Assembly: GCA_002352105.1 (NCBI GenBank)
Contig: DEHV01000082.1
Location: forward strand, 15,151-53,701
Length of the DNA stretch: 38,551 bases
Direction: 5' to 3'
Source: Chitinophagaceae bacterium UBA2791
Lineage (GTDB): Bacteria > Bacteroidota > Bacteroidia > Chitinophagales > Chitinophagaceae
How positions within the stretch are numbered: the first letter of the stretch is position 1; each line of letters starts with the position of its first letter. Positions 1 through 7,674 of this stretch are shown here, piece by piece. The translations under genes and the position numbers were made by a program. The notes beneath the pieces were generated by a model. It was not told the DNA's origin. It searched no databases and saw nothing but the letters and a program-made list of their open reading frames with translations.

Positions 1-2408
1 CTATTGCCTAAAGTAGTGGGAACAATACCGATAGCGGGCGTAGGTCCAAAAACATACCCGCTTACCCCCATTGTCGATAAGCTCGCATATCTGCCTATTC
101 CCTGGTTACCATTTTCGCCGTAGGAGATCCTGAGCTTTAACTGATTGAGCCAGTCTTCTGCATTTTGCATAAAGGCTTCCTCAGATGCAACCCATGCAAC
201 AGATAATGAGGGAAATGTTGCATATTTCTTATTGGCCCCAAACCCTGAGAAACCGTCTTTTCTAACAGTTCCTGTAATCATATACCGGTCTTTATAAATA
301 TAATTTAGCCGGGCCATATAAGAAATAGAGCTTTCAAGCCAGGCGCTGGATTCAACGGTTGCAATGCTTCCAAAACCCAGGTTGTTATAACCAAGAAGCT
401 CATTTTGAAATTGTTGCGAATTGGCAGATGAGTTAAATCCCCGACGTTGTTCGCTGCTATAAAGCGCCGTTGCGTTTACCCTGTGATCCTCAGCAAACCG
501 TCCCGAGTAACTAAGGATATTGTTAACTATCCAACTTGTCGTCTTTGAGTTCACTACTGTTGCCAATCCCCGCGTTCCCTGACCCTCATATACTGTAGAC
601 GGCGTAAACGTATTATTACCGGATGTATTAGTATTATTGGAATAGTTAAAGTCATATACAAGACCTTTAACCTGGGGAATTTCAATTTTTGCAAAAGCTG
701 TTACAAAAAGATTATTTATAATATTCTTATTGTCAACCAAAGTATTTCTAAGAGGATGCCTCATAAGAAATTCGCCATTGTACCAAACCGGATAGTTGCC
801 CGTGCTATCATATATAGAACCCAATGGAGTTGCATTCCTTGCATAATCCATCGTTACCGGTAGTCCTGATTGATCCCGGTTTGAATAAGCGGTGTTTAAT
901 CCTAATGTAAACCAATCGGTCACTTTAGTGTCTACCTTGGTAGTTAACGTAAGTCTTTTAAACTGATCATTTATTAAAATTCCTTTTTGGTTTACATACG
1001 ATCCGGATATAAAATAACTTGATCTGTTTGTCGCCCCGGACAAACTCAAATCAAAATTTTGAATTGGCGCTGTTCTCGTAACCACATCCGTCCAATCGAC
1101 CTCTTTTCCCGCAAGATAATTGTCTACCTCTTCCGTAGAAACCAAATAAGGAGTTATTACATTCGGATCGGTAACATCGGGACGAACTGGCCTCCCCCCC
1201 TGATCCGTAGGACTAGTTGGCTTCTTCGCATACCAGGCGTATAAGGCGATTTCGTAGTCATAGTCGATTAAACGGGTAGCATATTGCTCGCCATTCATCA
1301 TCCTAACAGGATTATTTGAAAAATTCTGCAAACCAAAATAACTGCTAAAATTTATTCTCGTTTTATTTCCGGAACCTTTTTTAGTGGTGATCAGGATCAC
1401 TCCATTTGCAGACCTTGACCCAAAGACCGCAGCAGCGCTTGCATCCTTCAATATGTCAATTTTCTCAACATCTCCAATATTAATGTCATTAATGGTTCCT
1501 TGAAAGATAATGCCATCAAGCACTATCAAAGGCGCATCGCTTGCCGACAGAGAAGTTCTTCCTCTAATATCAAACCCAGGCTGATCCCCCGATAAGCTGC
1601 CTCCTCCCGTTACATTCAGACCCGCCGCATGCCCGCGTAAGGATTGCATAAGGTTAGCGTTGGTTTCCGGCGGCAAGTCAGTCATTTTTATACTTTTAAT
1701 AGCGCCTGTCAGATCTCTTTTCTGCGCTGTGCCATATCCCACTACTACCACATCGCTTAAATCAGAGACATCCAATTCCAAGACAACGTTCACTTCAGTC
1801 TGCTGCCCTACATTCACCGTCTTGCTCTGATATCCAACTATTGTAAACTCAAGTACGTCGCCTGCATTGGCCTCAATGGTAAAACTACCATCGGCAGTAG
1901 TAGAGGTTCCTTTGCTAGTTCCTTTAACTGTCACAGATACGCCGGCGAGCGGATTCCCTTGCGCATCTTTGACAGACCCGCTGATAATAACAACAGGCGG
2001 CGCATTGGCGGCCTCAATCAAAGCAGGAATCGTCATTGCAGGCTTTTTTTTCGCCTTTACTATAATGGTCTTATCCAAAATAGTATAAGTCAATGGCCGT
2101 TCTTTAAAGCATTGGTCCAGCGCTTCTTCAACGGAAGCATTGCGAACATTTACGCTCACGCTCTCCGCCTGCTTTAACAGCCTGTCTTTGTAAAAAAAAT
2201 GGTAGCCGCTTTGACGCTCTATTTCTTTAAAGACCTTATCTAAAGAAACATCAGTCAGTGAAATGGTGATCCTTTGAGCGTAACCCGACGCGCCCGCCTG
2301 CAAGCAGGCAGCCAACAGAAAAAAAACAGTGAGCTTCACGATCAGAAATGTTTTTTTCAGATACCTTTTCCTGTAAAAAGGCAAATAGCAGATTAGTTTA
2401 AAAAACAT
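1..2408 (-). CDS. SusC/RagA-type TonB-dependent outer-membrane receptor, 3'-truncated by window edge
   Basis: I read this frame by hand. It runs open from ATG at 2408 to the left edge (802 codons, no stop), so the C-terminal barrel lies outside the window. Order: hydrophobic signal segment (about residues 20-45), STN domain (about 45-115, the part that signals to FecR in transducing receptors), a carboxypeptidase-regulatory-like beta-sandwich (about 140-225), a DVVVVGYG segment, then the plug and the first barrel strands. The start is supported by a signal peptide ending near GYAQ. SusC proteins import oligosaccharides or other large ligands across the outer membrane with a SusD lipoprotein, energised by TonB. 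It lies downstream of sigma and fecR on the same strand, so it is probably their target. A partner SusD would lie off the left edge. The ligand cannot be told from sequence. Confidence 0.95.
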   Translation of the reverse strand, partial: MFFKLICYLPFYRKRYLKKTFLIVKLTVFFLLAACLQAGASGYAQRITISLTDVSLDKVFKEIERQSGYHFFYKDRLLKQAESVSVNVRNASVEEALDQCFKERPLTYTILDKTIIVKAKKKPAMTIPALIEAANAPPVVIISGSVKDAQGNPLAGVSVTVKGTSKGTSTTADGSFTIEANAGDVLEFTIVGYQSKTVNVGQQTEVNVVLELDVSDLSDVVVVGYGTAQKRDLTGAIKSIKMTDLPPETNANLMQSLRGHAAGLNVTGGGSLSGDQPGFDIRGRTSLSASDAPLIVLDGIIFQGTINDINIGDVEKIDILKDASAAAVFGSRSANGVILITTKKGSGNKTRINFSSYFGLQNFSNNPVRMMNGEQYATRLIDYDYEIALYAWYAKKPTSPTDQGGRPVRPDVTDPNVITPYLVSTEEVDNYLAGKEVDWTDVVTRTAPIQNFDLSLSGATNRSSYFISGSYVNQKGILINDQFKRLTLTTKVDTKVTDWFTLGLNTAYSNRDQSGLPVTMDYARNATPLGSIYDSTGNYPVWYNGEFLMRHPLRNTLVDNKNIINNLFVTAFAKIEIPQVKGLVYDFNYSNNTNTSGNNTFTPSTVYEGQGTRGLATVVNSKTTSWIVNNILSYSGRFAEDHRVNATALYSSEQRRGFNSSANSQQFQNELLGYNNLGFGSIATVESSAWLESSISYMARLNYIYKDRYMITGTVRKDGFSGFGANKKYATFPSLSVAWVASEEAFMQNAEDWLNQLKLRISYGENGNQGIGRYASLSTMGVSGYVFGPTPAIGIVPTTLGN

Positions 2409-2415
2409 ACCTTTG
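2408..2415 (+). promoter_or_regulatory. Candidate antisense -7 promoter element (TACCTTTG) overlapping the susC start
   Basis: The plus strand reads TACCTTTG, a full match to the Bacteroidota primary sigma -7 consensus TAnnTTTG. Its first base pairs with the A of the susC ATG on the minus strand. No convincing TTG -33 element is visible. The same element sits at exactly the same place at the second sigma/fecR/susC locus (26606-26613). A competing explanation is a sense-strand constraint on the A-rich sequence before the start codon. Confidence 0.45.
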
Positions 2416-2419
2416 CTTG

Positions 2420-2438
2420 ACCTGCCTAACCGGCAGGT
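2420..2438. repeat. Perfect 7-bp inverted repeat in the susC leader
   Basis: ACCTGCC and GGCAGGT are separated by five bases. The hairpin begins 12 nt upstream of the susC start on the minus strand, so it could mask the translation start. On the plus strand it would be the 5' stem of the proposed antisense RNA. Confidence 0.7.
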
Positions 2439-2551
2439 AGGTTTATAGGTTAAAAAATAAGCAGTTTACGACTCGCTTTTTTTACTGACGCCCTACGGGG
2501 CAGAAATGAACCTGAATACCCGCCGGTAGCGTTCCCGCGCTATCGGTTTTT
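2421..2551 (+). ncRNA. Putative cis-antisense RNA opposite the susC leader (DonS-like arrangement)
   Basis: A plus-strand transcript is predicted from the TAnnTTTG element at 2408-2415, starting near 2421 and ending at the intrinsic terminator at 2523-2551, about 130 nt. It would cover the leader of susC and the whole fecR-susC spacer. Its 5' end carries the stem at 2420-2438. Bacteroides polysaccharide loci of the sigma/anti-sigma class are known to carry small RNAs of the DonS type antisense to the start of susC homologues. The assignment here rests on position and signals only. The second locus has the same arrangement. Confidence 0.45.
2523..2551 (+). terminator. Intrinsic terminator on the plus strand in the fecR-susC spacer
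   Basis: The stem CCGGTAGCG / CGCTATCGG has a six-base loop and is followed by TTTTT on the plus strand. As plus-strand RNA all nine positions pair (one G-U wobble). As minus-strand RNA the wobble becomes an A-C mismatch and there is no U-tract. That asymmetry says the structure serves a plus-strand transcript, yet no plus-strand protein gene precedes it. Confidence 0.7.
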
Positions 2552-2583
2552 CATGACTCATCTTTTATTTTTAGTATTGATTT

Positions 2584-3828
2584 TTAAGGCGTAATAATAA
2601 TTTTTCTTCCTTCCGTTTTTACATGCACGTCATTCAACTCAAGCATCTTTAAAAAATTTGACAGGGATACATTTCTGGAAACCTTACCGGTAAAACGTTC
2701 TGAGAGCATTTTACCTTCAAAGACGACTTCCACATCATACCACCGGGCAACCTGCTTCATGATCATTTTTATGTCGGAATTGTTAAACACAAAAAAACCA
2801 TCCTTCCATGCCACCACCTGCGATAACACTACATCTTTTTTTATCGTTATCCCCTTGCCCGCCAGGGGGGAGCCGCCGCTTAAGTTTGCCTGCTCCCCGG
2901 GTACAATTAAAACGCTCTCGCTTCCTTTGCTCACCTTAACAGATCCTTCCAACAAGGTCGTTTTGATATTTTCTTCGTCCGGATAAGCATTTACATTAAA
3001 GTGGGTTCCGAGCACTTCTACTTCGCCCTTTTCGCCTAAAGCGTTATTGAATTCTACCTTGAAAGGTCTGGCGGCATCTTTTGCCACTTCAAAATAAACC
3101 TCCCCGGTTATCTCCACCTTCCTTTCATTCCCTGTAAAGTAGGAGGGAAAACGAATGGAAGAAGCCGCATTCAGCCACACCTTAGAGCCATCTTCCAATA
3201 CTATCATGTACTGATTTGCGCGAGCCGTAGCGATGGTATTGTATATCGGCGCAGCCTGCAGGCCTGCATTTCCTGTTTTGTCATAAACTATTTGCCCATT
3301 CATTTTCAGCGTCTTAATACCGCCTTGCTGGGCCAAAGCGCCATCAGCCACACTGTCCAACACAATCGTGGTTCCATTATCCAGGGTAAGTATTGCGCTA
3401 TTTATACCGGGAGGTATATCCTTAACCTGTTGAGTAGTAGAACTTTGCGTTTGAGAAGTAAGGTCGTCGCTATTTTGTTGCAGAAAATAAAACGCAGCAA
3501 GGGATACAAAGAGAACAACAGTCGCTGCCGCGCTTATCCGAAACCATAGGCGATGATATAACGGTATTACGGGCGTCCCGACGGGTTCGGCGCCTGTTCT
3601 AATGGAGCTCTGTATCCTACCATAAGCGGCATCTAATAAAGGTTTTAATGATCCCGAAGAAAACGGTATGGCATTAATATCTTCCGATTGTTTCCTTATC
3701 AGATCTCTTAACAAAGCCTCATTTTCACCGGCATCAAAATATTGCAGCAGTAACCTTAATTCTGCCGGCGTGCATTTGTTATCAAGATAACGCTGGAATA
3801 ACTCTTTTAGGCGTTCGTTATTCTTCAA
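2584..3828 (-). CDS. FecR-family anti-sigma factor
   Basis: A 414-residue inner-membrane regulator. The N-terminal cytoplasmic part (about 1-90) contains the LFQRYLDNKCTPAE segment typical of sigma-binding FecR regions. A single membrane span lies at about 94-117. The periplasmic FecR domain follows (about 195-300, with the motifs LEDGSKVWLNAAS and GEVYFEVAKD), then the C-terminal DUF4974 region (about 335-412), which receives the signal from the STN domain of SusC. It lies 81 bp downstream of the sigma gene and 175 bp upstream of susC. The only usable start is TTG at 3828: an in-frame stop lies three codons upstream, and there is no ATG before the membrane span. The gene family is certain, the inducing ligand unknown. 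Confidence 0.95.
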   Translation of the reverse strand: MKNNERLKELFQRYLDNKCTPAELRLLLQYFDAGENEALLRDLIRKQSEDINAIPFSSGSLKPLLDAAYGRIQSSIRTGAEPVGTPVIPLYHRLWFRISAAATVVLFVSLAAFYFLQQNSDDLTSQTQSSTTQQVKDIPPGINSAILTLDNGTTIVLDSVADGALAQQGGIKTLKMNGQIVYDKTGNAGLQAAPIYNTIATARANQYMIVLEDGSKVWLNAASSIRFPSYFTGNERKVEITGEVYFEVAKDAARPFKVEFNNALGEKGEVEVLGTHFNVNAYPDEENIKTTLLEGSVKVSKGSESVLIVPGEQANLSGGSPLAGKGITIKKDVVLSQVVAWKDGFFVFNNSDIKMIMKQVARWYDVEVVFEGKMLSERFTGKVSRNVSLSNFLKMLELNDVHVKTEGRKIIITP

Positions 3829-3909
3829 AGCTGTTTATTTCTGGCTAATACGCTTAAACAGCCATTATCATCTGCTCGCTGCAAAATTTCTTGAAAAGAC
3901 AGGGAAAAC

Positions 3910-4500
3910 TCAGGAAACCAAGTAAAGAAACAATATGCCAACAACGGTGATATGATAGCGCTCAAGGTCTTCGCGTATGGACTTGGTCGCTTTTACGATA
4001 TGGTCATTGATCGTAGAGACTGATACATGAAGCATATGGCTTACTTCTTCATAAGAACGTCCTTCTATTTTCACCGATTGAAAGATCTGCCTCCGTTTCG
4101 GAGGCAAGGCTTCTATGGCTTCCCGGAGCAGCCGGTTTCTTTCCTTCATATAAACGGTATCTTCAACAGGATTATAGTCTTTACAGGTATTACGGATCAA
4201 TGCTTCCTGTAATTTCTTATCGCGCGCTGCCTTGCGAAAAAAATCGTGGACGCAATTTTCGGCAATACGGAACAAATAGGAACGGAAAGACTGCGCGGGA
4301 TCAATATTTTTACGATTATTCCATACCTTCACAAATACATCCTGCAATACCTCGCAGGCAAGGTCTTCCGATTTCAATAATTTAATAAGAAAAAGCGCTA
4401 GCCTGCGGCTGTATAAATGATATAATGCCTCAAATGCCGCTTCATTACCCTCTGTAAGAAACTTAACCAAATCTCTTGGATTTGAAGAAACAGCAAACAA
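3910..4500 (-). CDS. ECF RNA polymerase sigma factor
   Basis: A 196-residue sigma-70 family factor with region 2 (about 20-95, with LYHLYSRRL and DVFVKVWNN) and region 4 (about 125-185, with LPPKRRQIFQ and a helix-turn-helix around YEEVSHMLHVSVSTINDH). There is no region 3, as expected for ECF factors of this FecR-linked group. A short hydrophobic tail (ITVVGILFLYLVS) ends the protein, a little unusual for a cytoplasmic protein. The start is TTG at 4500: no in-frame ATG exists nearby upstream or before region 2. It precedes fecR and susC on the same strand, so it probably drives susC when FecR releases it. Confidence 0.94.
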   Translation of the reverse strand: MFAVSSNPRDLVKFLTEGNEAAFEALYHLYSRRLALFLIKLLKSEDLACEVLQDVFVKVWNNRKNIDPAQSFRSYLFRIAENCVHDFFRKAARDKKLQEALIRNTCKDYNPVEDTVYMKERNRLLREAIEALPPKRRQIFQSVKIEGRSYEEVSHMLHVSVSTINDHIVKATKSIREDLERYHITVVGILFLYLVS

Positions 4501-4525
4501 AACAGTAGTTTTTGGTTCTTTAAAT

Positions 4526-4554
4526 GAATATAATACTTCCCGAATATAATACTT
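4526..4554. promoter_or_regulatory. Two 13-bp direct repeats upstream of the sigma gene
   Basis: GAATATAATACTT occurs twice, identically, with a 16-bp period (4526-4538 and 4542-4554), ending 26 bp before the TTG start of the sigma gene. The position fits a promoter or a tandem regulator site for the sigma-fecR unit. No regulator can be named. Confidence 0.4.
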
Positions 4555-4624
4555 TTTTGTCCCGTAAATTACAAACCGTTTTATTTTTTTAGTTACTCAA
4601 ACAAGTCAGTCGGATTTAACTTCG

Positions 4625-4765
4625 ATGGAAACTGTTTTCATTGCCTTACAGCAGGGTTATATGAACGATAAACTATTCTTTGCCGCGGCAGAAACCGCCG
4701 CTGAATTTCCAGGCTATATGGAAGGAGCAGTTATCTCGGCTCAATCTATCGCAGCGCGGCTTTAA
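4625..4765 (+). pseudogene. C-terminal fragment of a flavin monoamine oxidase
   Basis: A 46-codon plus-strand frame ending in TAA encodes a stretch with the segments MNDKLFFAAAETA and FPGYMEGAVISAQSIA. These match the conserved end of the FAD-dependent amine oxidase family, where the AGxE...GYMEGA segment closes the flavin site. A full enzyme has about 400-450 residues. Nothing recognisable of the remainder lies upstream, where the promoter region of the oppositely oriented sigma gene begins within about 125 bp. It is therefore a gene remnant. It marks a deletion or rearrangement between the redox operon and the SusC locus. Confidence 0.7.
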
Positions 4766-4800
4766 ACGGAACAATACAAATAGTAGTATTTTTTAGGATT

Positions 4801-5364
4801 TTATTCATTCTCATACGCCAGTTTCCAAAGCCCCCTGAATTCATTCAGGTTATAGTTCTTAGCCTTATCGCGGGGATAATGCGCGTCTATCCTGGCAAGC
4901 GCCGCGGGTTCTATATTTTGCGGAGCGCCGTGGCAGTTCATGCAGGTAGGCATTGCCAGGTTGATTCGCTTATAATATACATACTTGTTATCCTCCAACG
5001 CCAGGGTGTCTTTCACATTGTCAAACTTCCTGAAATGTTCAAATACATCCCTGTCCGTCTGCGTTTTTAAAGCGTTGCCGGGATTCCTGTTCCTGTCAGA
5101 GATCCGCTGGATAGAAGCATTTATATATTGCACTGCGGAACTGGTCAACGAAGCAGCTTCTACGTTACAAAAATCAACGGCATATTCATACCCGCCTTTT
5201 TGTATCGCTGCCGTCAGGTTTTTAACAAGCGTCTGCTGTGCAAGGGTCGTTATGCTGTCGCCCTGGACTTTGAGGGCCTGTCTTCGCGCGGAGTCTTCAA
5301 CCCTATTATCCTGACAGGAAAGCAATACAACGGAAATAGCAGGAAGTAGAAAAAGCCTTTTCAT
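4801..5364 (-). CDS. DUF3365 (Tll0287-like) single-heme c-type lipoprotein
   Basis: A 187-residue predicted lipoprotein: signal segment with lipobox LLSC (Cys17), then a DUF3365-type sensor/heme fold. The heme c attachment motif CMNCH is at residues 141-145, followed by a PxxxARIDAHYPxDKA segment characteristic of the family. It is likely anchored in the periplasmic or outer-membrane face and may take part in redox sensing or electron transfer; no substrate can be inferred. It is the last gene of a five-gene minus-strand run, 11 bp after the upstream TlpA-like gene. Tll0287-like domains are also found fused to sensor kinases, so a sensing role is possible. Confidence 0.85.
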   Translation of the reverse strand: MKRLFLLPAISVVLLSCQDNRVEDSARRQALKVQGDSITTLAQQTLVKNLTAAIQKGGYEYAVDFCNVEAASLTSSAVQYINASIQRISDRNRNPGNALKTQTDRDVFEHFRKFDNVKDTLALEDNKYVYYKRINLAMPTCMNCHGAPQNIEPAALARIDAHYPRDKAKNYNLNEFRGLWKLAYENE

Positions 5365-5375
5365 AACTATGGCGA

Positions 5376-5945
5376 CTATTGATTTACGAGACTGTCCAAC
5401 AGGTTAATTATCCCCGGATCCATATAGTCCGCAGTACCGACGTGCTTTCCAAATACCTTCCCGCCCTTGTCAATAATGACCGTAGTGGGAATAGATCCTG
5501 AGAGGAACTCGGGCGGGATTTCGCCTGCAGGTATGTATACCGGCAAGTCATACCTGTTTCTACGCATAAATTTTTCTGAGCGACTAAAATTCGCGTCCAC
5601 ATCAACCATAAAAAACTGAATATCCTTACCTGAAAAATGCCTGCGCAGGGCATTTATTGAAGGCATTTCCTGGATGCAGGGAGGACACCAGGTTGCCCAA
5701 AAATTGATAAACAGGACCTTGCCCTGCTGTTTGGAAATATCTATATCCTTGCCATCGGCGTCTTTGAACAGCACGGAGGGGGTAATACCAGTTTCCCGCA
5801 AAGCTACCTCGCCTGCTGAGCTCCGCTGCTCCAATATACTATCAGGAGGCGGCGCGCTTTTGCTATTCGGGAATAGCGCCAAGAGGCCTCCCAGGAAAAT
5901 AATGACAATAACGAAATATACTACCGTTGATTTTTTAGTCTTCAT
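5376..5945 (-). CDS. Membrane-anchored TlpA/ResA-like thioredoxin
   Basis: 189 residues. An N-terminal membrane anchor (about 8-25) is followed by a periplasmic thioredoxin fold with the active site WCPPC (Cys87, Cys90) inside NFWATWCPPC, and the cis-proline region SGSIPTTVIID. TlpA/ResA/CcmG-type proteins reduce disulfides in the periplasm, classically apocytochrome c heme-binding cysteines before heme attachment. The immediate downstream neighbour (11 bp) is a CxxCH heme protein, which fits such a job, though this is context only. Upstream is the ArsR-rhodanese gene, 27 bp away. Confidence 0.9.
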   Translation of the reverse strand: MKTKKSTVVYFVIVIIFLGGLLALFPNSKSAPPPDSILEQRSSAGEVALRETGITPSVLFKDADGKDIDISKQQGKVLFINFWATWCPPCIQEMPSINALRRHFSGKDIQFFMVDVDANFSRSEKFMRRNRYDLPVYIPAGEIPPEFLSGSIPTTVIIDKGGKVFGKHVGTADYMDPGIINLLDSLVNQ

Positions 5946-5972
5946 TTGATTATTCTTTCTTAACGTTCAGGA

Positions 5973-6650
5973 CTAATTTATTGTCTGCGCATTTTCCACC
6001 GGGTAACCCTTATCAACCCATTCAGGGAATCCTTTGTCCATTCGCACGGCATTAAACCCTTTTTTCTGCAGCAGCGCTACCGCTTCATCAGCAAAAAAGC
6101 AGAACGGGCCCCTGCAATACGCCACTATCATTTTCCTTTTGGGAAGCTTCTTTATATGCGCTTCCAGCTTCTCTATGGGAATAGACATGGCGCTATGAAT
6201 ATGTCCGCGCTTATATTCCACCTCCGGTCTGACATCCAGCAAGATGATCTCGTCCTTTTCGATCATCCTTGCCAGTTCATCCGCATCAACCGCATTCATA
6301 TTGGATTTGTAACCCTTCCGGAAATCCCGGATCAGCTTTTGCGCCTCAGCGTTATATTCCAATCCAAGTTCCCGCAATCCTGCCCAGGCAAAAAAAACAT
6401 CTTCGCTGGTCAGGCTATAATTAATAAAATTCCCGCTCCTCGATATTTGGACCAGTTTAGCATTCTTTAATGTTTGCAGGTGTTGCGAGGCATTCGCAAC
6501 CGACATACCGGTATAATTGGCAAGTTGTTCTACTGAACAAGGTCCCTGCGCCAGCAGATCAATGATCTCCAGGCGATGAGGATTGGCCATGGCTTTCGCC
6601 ACCTTTGCCAGCTCCGAGTAAACCTTATCTTTAAATTCACGCTTGTTCAT
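5973..6650 (-). CDS. ArsR-family repressor fused to a rhodanese domain
   Basis: 225 residues. Residues about 10-90 form an ArsR/SmtB winged helix (MANPHRLEIIDLL, then the recognition helix near SVANASQHLQTLKNAKLV). Residues about 118-222 form a rhodanese domain with LLDVRPEVEYKRGHI and an active-site loop YCRGPFC (Cys179, Cys184). ArsR-rhodanese fusions are known in sulfur and redox stress regulation. Cys38 lies in the HTH part, so sensing could use a persulfide or disulfide between Cys38 and the rhodanese loop (inference). It sits mid-operon between two TlpA-like genes. The 8-bp-arm dyad at 7675-7698 ahead of the first gene is a good candidate for its operator. Confidence 0.92.
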   Translation of the reverse strand: MNKREFKDKVYSELAKVAKAMANPHRLEIIDLLAQGPCSVEQLANYTGMSVANASQHLQTLKNAKLVQISRSGNFINYSLTSEDVFFAWAGLRELGLEYNAEAQKLIRDFRKGYKSNMNAVDADELARMIEKDEIILLDVRPEVEYKRGHIHSAMSIPIEKLEAHIKKLPKRKMIVAYCRGPFCFFADEAVALLQKKGFNAVRMDKGFPEWVDKGYPVENAQTIN

Positions 6651-6690
6651 AATGCCTCATTCTTCTTTATCGACCGACTGCCGCAATGCG

Positions 6691-7200
6691 TTATTTATTT
6701 TCTTTTAGATATCGACCAATAAAATCCGACAACTCCTTTCCATGAAGATTTATCGCTAAAACCCTCCTGACGCCATCTACAATTACATTGAATGGCAATT
6801 CTTCTATACCGTACGCTTTTGCCGCCTTGCTATTCCAGAACTTCAGATCGCTCGCCTGCGGCCAGGTAATCTGAAATTTCTCAATACACTGCGCCCAATT
6901 CTCTTTTTTTCGATCAAGCGAAACGCCAAGGATCTCAAACTTCCCGCCCCCGACCGCCTCGCGGTATTTATCGTATAAGGCTTTCAATTCAGGTTGCTCT
7001 TCAACGCAGGGGGCGCACCAGCTGGCCCAAAAATCAACCAGGACCAGCTTGCCCTTCAAAGAAGAAAGGGTAAACGATTGACCGGCGGGCGTTAACAGAT
7101 CTATCTCCGGCGCCAGATCGCCAACCTTTAACGCATTTTCCTGCGCATTCACAACGACCGCGGAAGCCATAAGGGCCAGCATTAAATACATTTTTTTCAT
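6691..7200 (-). CDS. Exported TlpA-like thioredoxin
   Basis: 169 residues with a cleavable signal peptide (about 1-19, ending VVNAQ) and a thioredoxin/AhpC-TSA fold. The active site is WCAPC (Cys62, Cys65), followed by the family segment EEQPELKALYDKY and the cis-proline region GIEELPFNVIVDG. Predicted periplasmic disulfide reductase or isomerase. Its stop codon and the ATG of the preceding rhodanese-type gene's downstream partner are tightly spaced: only 2 bp separate it from the upstream gene's stop, so the two are almost certainly co-transcribed. It probably supplies electrons to, or resolves persulfides on, the exported rhodanese (inference). Confidence 0.9.
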   Translation of the reverse strand: MKKMYLMLALMASAVVVNAQENALKVGDLAPEIDLLTPAGQSFTLSSLKGKLVLVDFWASWCAPCVEEQPELKALYDKYREAVGGGKFEILGVSLDRKKENWAQCIEKFQITWPQASDLKFWNSKAAKAYGIEELPFNVIVDGVRRVLAINLHGKELSDFIGRYLKENK

Positions 7201-7202
7201 CC

Positions 7203-7637
7203 CTATTCCTGAATTGGATAACCTTTATCAAGCCAATCCACCTTTATATTTTTAGCCAGATCAAGCAACCTGGCATTTTTGAACCCCATTTCGTTCAGCG
7301 CCTGAAACACCGGTCGTACGTTAGGGCATCTGTCGAACGGACAGCAGCCGCAATAGACCACTATCTCTTTATCCTTAGGCGTTTTATTAAGGTAGGTTCT
7401 AAGCTTGCTGACGCTCTCTGCGTCCTTACCGGGGCCGATATCGACAGAGCCTTTTATCAATGCATCCGGTCCAACACAAAGAATAAACGTGTTTCCTGCC
7501 TGATTTTTAGTGATCTTTTCCGCTAGCGCCTTCGGGGCCATTAACTGGTCGGCTTTCCAGGGTTCTTGCTTCTGCTGAGCAGCTAAACTCCCTGCGAATA
7601 TTAACAACGCGCCAGCCAGCGCAATATAATTTCTCAT
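7203..7637 (-). CDS. Exported rhodanese-like protein with four-cysteine active loop
   Basis: 144 residues. Signal peptide about 1-20 (SLAAQQ), then a single rhodanese domain. The active-site loop reads YCGCCPFDRCPN (Cys96, 98, 99, 104) instead of a single catalytic cysteine. Rhodaneses carry sulfane sulfur as a cysteine persulfide. Several cysteines in the loop would allow internal disulfides or metal binding, which fits the two TlpA reductases in the operon. The protein ends with LDKGYPIQE, similar to the C-terminus of the ArsR-rhodanese fusion (VDKGYPVEN), suggesting related domains. First gene of the operon, downstream of the 7675-7698 dyad. Confidence 0.85.
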   Translation of the reverse strand: MRNYIALAGALLIFAGSLAAQQKQEPWKADQLMAPKALAEKITKNQAGNTFILCVGPDALIKGSVDIGPGKDAESVSKLRTYLNKTPKDKEIVVYCGCCPFDRCPNVRPVFQALNEMGFKNARLLDLAKNIKVDWLDKGYPIQE

Positions 7638-7674
7638 AATATCCGGTTTTGCTTACAAAAACATAAAGAAACAA

